Shown: positions 21,365 through 28,786 of the stretch, piece after piece
Layout: each line of letters opens with the position of its first letter
Numbering within the stretch: the stretch's first letter is position 1
Assembly: GCA_024690695.1 (NCBI GenBank)
Contig: JAILOS010000071.1
Location: forward strand, 1 to 28,786
From: Oscillospiraceae bacterium
GTDB taxonomy: Bacteria; Bacillota_A; Clostridia; Oscillospirales; Oscillospiraceae
Length of the DNA: 28,786 nucleotides
Direction: 5' to 3'
The notes under the pieces: generated by a model
Seen by the model: the letters and a program-made list of their open reading frames with translations, nothing else
What the model was told of the DNA's origin: nothing
The model's database searches: none
Translations under genes and position numbers: made by a program

Positions 21365-23062
21365 TCACTCTACCGAAATCATGTAGTAATAAACCGGCTG
21401 GCCGCCCTCCACGACGCTGATCTCCGCCTCGGGGAAGTCTCCCGCGAGCTGCGCGGCGGCCCGTTCGGCCTCCGCGGCGTTCACGTCCGCGCCGTAATAG
21501 ACGGTGATGAACTCCGGGTTGATCGGGCGCACGGCCGTGCTCAGCGAGGCGAGCATCGGCTCGACGCCTTCAAAGCTGCCGATCAGCGCCCCATCCAGCA
21601 GGCCGAGGAACTCGCCCGCGTGGATGCTGTGGCCGTCGAATTCGCTGTCGCGCGCGGCGTAGGTGATCATCGCGGTGTGCACGCGGCTGATCGCCTCGTT
21701 CATTTCGGACACGATCTGCGTCTCCGGCTCGTCTACGTTCAGGCTCAGCAGCGCGGAAACGCCCTGCGGCACCGTCTTCGTCGGCATGACGATGACCTTT
21801 TTCTCCGTCAGCGGGATGCACTGCTGCGCGGCCATGATGATGTTTTTGTTGTTGGGGAAGACGAAGACCGTCGAGGCCGGGGTGCGGTTGATCTCGCGGA
21901 GGATGTCGTCCGTCGAGGGGTTCATCGTCTGTCCGCCGGTGACGATCCCGTCGGCTCCGAGATCGCGGAAAAGCGCTTCCATGCCCTTGCCCGCGCAGAC
22001 CGTGACCGCGCCGTAGGGCTTTTCGGGGGCGGCGACCGTCTCCTCGGCGCTCTGCGCCGGCCGGCTCTCCAGCTCCGCCTCGACCTTCTCCAGGTCGTCG
22101 GTGCTGATCGCCTTGCGGCCGGCGAGCTGATCAAGGGCCTGCAGGCGCATGTTCTCGATCTTCACCAGCTCCAGCTCGCCGTATTTCTGGCTCTCGGCCA
22201 GGGCCCGGGCGGGATCGTCGGTGTGCACGTGGACCTTGACGAGCTCGTCGTCGTCGTTGACGACGAGCGAGTCGCCGATGCCGTCCAGGAACAGGCGCAG
22301 CGCCTCCAGCTCCACGTTGGGATCCCTCTTGCGCAGCGTGTACACCGTGTCGAAGATGTTCTGCTCCGGCACGTCCACCTTTTCGGCCACGAACACGCTC
22401 TCGTGCGCAGGCTCTTCCTCCGCGGCGCTGCCCGCGTCGGAGCTCAGCTCCCCGCGCAGGGAGGCGAGGATCGCGTTCAGGATGACCATGTAGCCCTTGC
22501 CGCCCGCGTCGATCACGCCGGCCTTGCGCAGCACCGGGTTCTGGTTGACGGTGTCCTCCAGCGCCCGTTCGCCGGCGAGGACGGCGCTCTCCAGCGCCTC
22601 CTCCAGGCTCTTTTCGGCCTTGGCGGCCTCTTTCGCGGCGGCCGAGGCCAGCCGCGACACCGTGAGGATCGTGCCCTCGGCGGGCTTCATGACGGCCTTG
22701 TAGGCGGCCTCCACGCCGTCCACCATCGCGGCGGAAAACTCGTAGGCGCCGGCGGTGTCCAGATCCTTCAGGCGCTTGGCGATGCCGCGGAACAGCAGGC
22801 TCAGGATCACGCCCGAGTTCCCGCGCGCCCCGCGCAGCAGCGCGGAGGAGACGCAGGAGGAAACCTCCGCCACGGTGCCGAAATCGCGTCTGCGCAGCTC
22901 GGCGGCCGCGTTGCCCAGCGTGAGGCCCATATTCGTCCCGGTGTCCCCGTCGGGCACAGGGAAGACGTTCAGCTCGTTGATCGCCTGGATGTTTTTATGC
23001 AGAGCCGCGTCCGCGCAGAGGATCATTTCCTTGAACGAAGCGGCGTCGATATAGTCTCTCAA
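21365..23062 (-). CDS. yloV: YloV/FakA-like DAK2-domain kinase
   Basis: 565 residues. The start is TTG (23062-23060) behind a strong GGAGGTG site. The N-terminal DAK2 domain has the ATP/Mg motif VPDGDTGTNMG (36-46), SCVSSALLRGARGNSGVILS and a later DAGGKGYMVIL. The C-terminal half resembles the second domain of YloV/FakA proteins (SIHAGEFLGLLDGALIGSF, ITVYYGADVNAAEAE). In Gram-positive bacteria this protein is the kinase subunit of fatty acid kinase (FakA), phosphorylating a fatty acid held by FakB/DegV proteins for phospholipid synthesis. No degV-like fakB gene is in the window. The adjacent yloU homologue gives the conserved yloU-yloV order. Confidence 0.93.
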   Translation of the reverse strand: MRDYIDAASFKEMILCADAALHKNIQAINELNVFPVPDGDTGTNMGLTLGNAAAELRRRDFGTVAEVSSCVSSALLRGARGNSGVILSLLFRGIAKRLKDLDTAGAYEFSAAMVDGVEAAYKAVMKPAEGTILTVSRLASAAAKEAAKAEKSLEEALESAVLAGERALEDTVNQNPVLRKAGVIDAGGKGYMVILNAILASLRGELSSDAGSAAEEEPAHESVFVAEKVDVPEQNIFDTVYTLRKRDPNVELEALRLFLDGIGDSLVVNDDDELVKVHVHTDDPARALAESQKYGELELVKIENMRLQALDQLAGRKAISTDDLEKVEAELESRPAQSAEETVAAPEKPYGAVTVCAGKGMEALFRDLGADGIVTGGQTMNPSTDDILREINRTPASTVFVFPNNKNIIMAAQQCIPLTEKKVIVMPTKTVPQGVSALLSLNVDEPETQIVSEMNEAISRVHTAMITYAARDSEFDGHSIHAGEFLGLLDGALIGSFEGVEPMLASLSTAVRPINPEFITVYYGADVNAAEAERAAAQLAGDFPEAEISVVEGGQPVYYYMISVE

Positions 23063-23088
23063 AGTAGCACCTCCGGGATAAGCCGCGC

Positions 23089-23436
23089 TTATCCGATTAT
23101 CGTATCTATATATACGTCGACGGTCTTCACCGCGACGCCGGTGGAACGCTGCAGCTTATAGCGGACCTCTTTCATGATGCTGCGGGAAACGGCAGCCATG
23201 TTGACCCCGTGATCCACGCCGATATGCAGCTCGAGGGAAACGCTGCCGTCGTCGTTGTAGATGACGACGATGCCCTTGGACATATCCGTGCGGCGCAGGA
23301 GCTGCAGGACGCCCTTTTCGCTGCGCCCGGCCATGCCCTTGACGCCGAAGCAGCTCGTCGCGGCGTCGCCCGCCAGGTAGGTGATGACCTCGCTGGTGAT
23401 GCTGATCTGCCCGGTTTCGTTTTTGATGTTCACCAT
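23089..23436 (-). CDS. yloU: Asp23/Gls24 family protein (YloU)
   Basis: 115 residues: GQISITSEVITYLAGDAATSCFGVKGMAG at the N-terminus and a C-terminal VNMAAVSRSIMKEVRYKLQRSTGVAVKTVDVYI, the standard Asp23/Gls24 fold. The family is associated with envelope or alkaline stress and may be membrane-associated through partners. It lies 26 bp before yloV on the same strand, the conserved pair in Firmicutes. An AAAGGAGA site is upstream, and a sigma-A promoter lies at 23503-23531. The family identity is clear; the exact cellular role is not. Confidence 0.93.
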   Translation of the reverse strand: MVNIKNETGQISITSEVITYLAGDAATSCFGVKGMAGRSEKGVLQLLRRTDMSKGIVVIYNDDGSVSLELHIGVDHGVNMAAVSRSIMKEVRYKLQRSTGVAVKTVDVYIDTIIG

Positions 23437-23502
23437 GATCCGACTGTCTCCTTTCGTGGGAGGATGGACCGCGGCCGTACAGCCGCAGGTACCGATTGTA
23501 TG

Positions 23503-23531
23503 ATTATATACTATTTTCCCGGAAAGTACAA
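23503..23531 (-). promoter_or_regulatory. Promoter of the yloU-yloV operon
   Basis: On the minus strand, TTGTAC (23531-23526) and TATAAT (23508-23503) are separated by 17 bp. Confidence 0.75.
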
Positions 23532-23701
23532 GGGGATTTTCCGCGTTTTCCCATCGGCGGACGGAGGGGCGAAGCGTACGGGCCCGGCTTTTCCGCCCCC
23601 CGCGCCCTCTCGTTCCGCCGCCGGCCGCGCACCGCCGGCCGCCGGATCCGGAGCCTGAGAGGCAAAGCGCGAAAATCCCATTTTTTTATGCGGCTTTGCT
23701 G

Positions 23702-23730
23702 TTTACAAGCGGCGGAAAAAATGATAAACT
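23702..23730 (+). promoter_or_regulatory. Promoter of the pyruvate:ferredoxin oxidoreductase gene
   Basis: TTTACA (23702-23707), then 17 bp to TAAACT (23725-23730), preceded by TG at the extended -10 position. The rest of the 356-bp divergent region (23437-23792) has a very GC-rich stretch at about 23570-23660 in which I recognise nothing. Confidence 0.55.
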
Positions 23731-23792
23731 GTCAAGTGACCTCGTTTGCGGGGCATTGGCTTATTCAAAATTTTTTGCATGGAGATGAACGT

Positions 23793-27341
<3,549 letters not shown>

Positions 27342-27367
27342 GCCAATCTTCTCCGCAAGCCACCGCG

Positions 27368-27398
27368 CGCCCCCGGGATTTTCCCGGGGGCGTTTTCT
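27368..27398 (+). terminator. Terminator after nifJ
   Basis: CGCCCCCGGGA (27368-27378) and TCCCGGGGGCG (27382-27392) pair perfectly with a TTT loop, followed by TTTTCT. Confidence 0.9.
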
Positions 27399-27405
27399 CG
27401 CGGGC

Positions 27406-27434
27406 TTGTACTTTTTCCCGGCGCGTGTTATACT
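27406..27434 (+). promoter_or_regulatory. Promoter of aqpZ
   Basis: TTGTAC (27406-27411), 17 bp, then TATACT (27429-27434). The AAGGAGGG ribosome site and ATG 27466 follow. Confidence 0.75.
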
Positions 27435-27465
27435 GAACTTAACCTGATGCAAGGAGGGATCCCCT

Positions 27466-28152
27466 ATGAAAAAATACCTGGCGGAACTCATCGGCACCTG
27501 CACGCTGGTTGTGATCGGCTGCGGTACCGCGATGCTGGTCGGCTGCGACGCGGCCGCCGGCGGCGGCTATATCCTCACGGCGTTGGCCTTCGGCCTGGCT
27601 ATCGTCGCCTCGGCCTACTGCGTCGGCAATATCTCCGGCTGCCACGTCAACCCGGCCGTCTCGCTCGGTGTGCTGCTGTCCGGCGGCATGAAGGGCAAGG
27701 AATTTGCCGGCTACGTCGTCGCCCAGTGCCTCGGCGCGCTGCTCGGCTCCGGTCTGCTGGCGCTGATCTTCAAGCTCGGCGGCGTGACCGACATGACCGG
27801 CGGCTTCGGCACGAACGGCCTTGCCGGCGTGAACGGCAGCGCCGTCGCGGGTCTTCTGGTCGAAGCGGTGCTGACCTTTATCTTCGTGTTCTGTATCCTC
27901 GGCGTGACCTCGAAGAAGGCCAAACACGGCTCCTTCGGCGGCCTGATCATCGGCCTGACGCTGACGGGCGTGCACATCCTCGGCATCGGCCTCACCGGCA
28001 CCTCCGTCAACCCCGCGCGCAGCTTCGGCCCCGCGCTTGTGGCGCTGATCGCCGGCAACGCCGCGCCGATCGCCTGCCTCTGGGTCTTCATCGTCGGCCC
28101 GCTGGTCGGAGCCGCGCTCGCCGCCTGGGCCTACAAGGCGCTCGAGAAGTGA
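27466..28152 (+). CDS. aqpZ: Aquaporin Z-like water channel
   Basis: 228 residues (E. coli AqpZ has 231) with six transmembrane helices and both half-helix motifs: NPA at 62-64 (GCHVNPAVSLG) and NPAR at 182-185 (TSVNPARSFGPA). By alignment the selectivity filter is F42, H170, T179 and R185, the set of water-selective channels. The aquaglyceroporin signature (a wider pore, with Gly replacing His and Asp after the second NPA) is absent. It should allow fast water flow across the membrane during osmotic change. It is a single-gene unit with its own promoter and terminator. Confidence 0.95.
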   Translation: MKKYLAELIGTCTLVVIGCGTAMLVGCDAAAGGGYILTALAFGLAIVASAYCVGNISGCHVNPAVSLGVLLSGGMKGKEFAGYVVAQCLGALLGSGLLALIFKLGGVTDMTGGFGTNGLAGVNGSAVAGLLVEAVLTFIFVFCILGVTSKKAKHGSFGGLIIGLTLTGVHILGIGLTGTSVNPARSFGPALVALIAGNAAPIACLWVFIVGPLVGAALAAWAYKALEK

Positions 28153-28165
28153 GCTTTCCTGATAC

Positions 28166-28200
28166 AAAACACGGGAGGGGAAAACCCCTCCCGTGTTTTT
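28166..28200 (+). terminator. Terminator of aqpZ
   Basis: AAAACACGGGAGGGG (28166-28180) and CCCCTCCCGTGTTTT (28185-28199) form a 15-bp stem with an AAAA loop and a T-run. Confidence 0.92.
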
Positions 28201-28570
28201 GCTGCAGATTCTTCGCTGCCGCTCAGAAGGACAACCTTAAGCGGGACGACTAACCGTAGGGGCGGCTATCAGCCGCCCGCTCGCGAGCCTCGCGTCTTGC
28301 CCGTAGGGGACGGCGTCCTCGACGTCCCGTTTTTCGCTGCAGATTCTTCGCTGATGCTCAGAATGACAGCCTTAAGCGGAACGGCTAACCGTATGGGTGG
28401 GGCGAGGGTTGCGAGCAGGCCGCCGAGGACAGCCGCGCTGCGAAAACCCCGTGTCCTGCGCCGGAAAAAGCCTTCCCCGCCCGCGGGGAAGGCAGCGGGC
28501 GACCGCAAGGGTCGCCCCTACGGGATCGCTGCGGCGGCTCCGTAGGGGCGGCTAACAGCCGCCCGCTCGC
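28201..28570. repeat. Degenerate intergenic repeat block D
   Basis: Contains two half-copies of the TGTCAT-type element (28201-28234 and about 28335-28369, both reading GCAGATTCTTCGCTG...CTCAGAA), AGCCGCCC hairpins near 28259 and 28543, a GCCTTCCCCGC-CC-GCGGGGAAGGC hairpin at about 28470-28493, and a GCAA-loop hairpin near 28498. No gene was recognised between 28153 and 28601. Confidence 0.75.
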
Positions 28571-28601
28571 GCGAGCCTCGCTCCTAACCAGCCGCTGACC
28601 G

Positions 28602-28786
28602 CTATGTTCTATCTCCCAGCTCGCTCTCGCCGAAAAGGCGCAGGCCCTCCGCGCGCAGACGCTCCGCCGCAACGCCGTCTCGCGCGGTCTCGCGGTGGCT
28701 GAAGCTGCCGTCGTAGATCGCGCCGGGGCCGCAGGAGGGGCTCCGCTCCTTCAGCAGCGCCTCCCGGCAGCCGAAGCGCCGGGCCA
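28602..28786 (-). CDS. DUF523/TudS-like protein, C-terminal fragment
   Basis: An open minus-strand frame enters from the right edge and stops at TAG (28604-28602). The 60 visible residues include LLKERSPSCGPGAIYDGSF and end in GVAAERLRAEGLRLFGESEL, which match the C-terminal part of DUF523 proteins: a conserved LKxxSPSCG with a Cys that, in the TudS (2-thiouracil desulfurase) branch, helps bind a 4Fe-4S cluster. The N-terminal part with the other conserved Cys lies outside, so it is not possible to tell TudS activity from a generic DUF523 protein. Confidence 0.8.
   Translation of the reverse strand, partial: ARRFGCREALLKERSPSCGPGAIYDGSFSHRETARDGVAAERLRAEGLRLFGESELGDRT

Noticed and set aside
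21620..23161. Long plus-strand frame opposite yloV
   Set aside because: Composition-driven shadow; yloV on the minus strand has clear motifs and a ribosome site.
28201..28570. CRISPR array in the repeat-rich right end
   Set aside because: The repeats are hairpins of different types with irregular spacing; there are no constant spacer lengths and no cas genes.

Overview
The window looks like chromosomal DNA from a GC-rich, anaerobic, spore-forming member of the Clostridia, most like the gut Oscillospirales. The reasons are a one-polypeptide pyruvate:ferredoxin oxidoreductase, a YlmC/YmxH-type sporulation PRC-barrel protein, the yloU-yloV pair, BspA-type leucine-rich-repeat surface proteins, strong Shine-Dalgarno sites with several TTG starts, and dispersed hairpin repeats of the kind seen between genes in gut Firmicutes. 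No rRNA, tRNA, CRISPR array, phage or transposase gene was recognised. All identifications come from reading motifs; no database search was run.

Layout. 1-3705: the end of a YyaL-like thioredoxin-domain protein, a ParB/Noc-like protein, a YlmC/YmxH protein behind a sigma-E-like promoter, and a two-gene unit (HxxxDG acyltransferase plus zinc-ribbon membrane protein). 3706-4189: repeat-rich intergenic DNA. 4190-7516 (minus): a secreted BspA-like protein with fibronectin-III-like repeats. 7814-10260: a small ribbon-helix-helix protein, then a GntR(YtrA-like)-ABC ATPase-permease operon. 10748-15076 (minus): a five-gene operon (split transketolase, RpiB-like isomerase, iron-type alcohol dehydrogenase, EamA transporter), divergent from an L-fucose/L-arabinose-isomerase-like gene at 15272. 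16632-20204: a second secreted protein with transglutaminase-like, LRR and fibronectin-III-like parts. 20655-23436 (minus): yloU, yloV and a Bax-inhibitor-1-like membrane protein. 23793-28152: nifJ and aqpZ. 28602-end: the C-terminus of a DUF523/TudS-like protein.

The most interesting part is 10748-16609. Sugar isomerase + two-subunit transketolase + RpiB-like isomerase + Fe-dependent reductase + small-molecule exporter is the set expected for the sulfo-transketolase route of sulfoglycolysis (sulfoquinovose to dihydroxypropanesulfonate). The RpiB-like enzyme keeps its catalytic Cys but has lost the His and Arg-rich positions that normally handle ring opening and phosphate, which fits a substrate without phosphate. 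No sulfoquinovosidase or importer lies in the window, so the substrate assignment is an inference.

The second notable feature is architectural. The two surface-protein genes end in nearly identical fibronectin-III-like tails plus about 350 bp of nearly identical downstream DNA, in opposite orientation. This makes inverted repeats of about 1.4 kb (3829-5285 and 19130-20515) around a segment of about 14 kb that contains the whole sugar cluster. Homologous recombination could invert it and would exchange the N-terminal parts of the two surface proteins.
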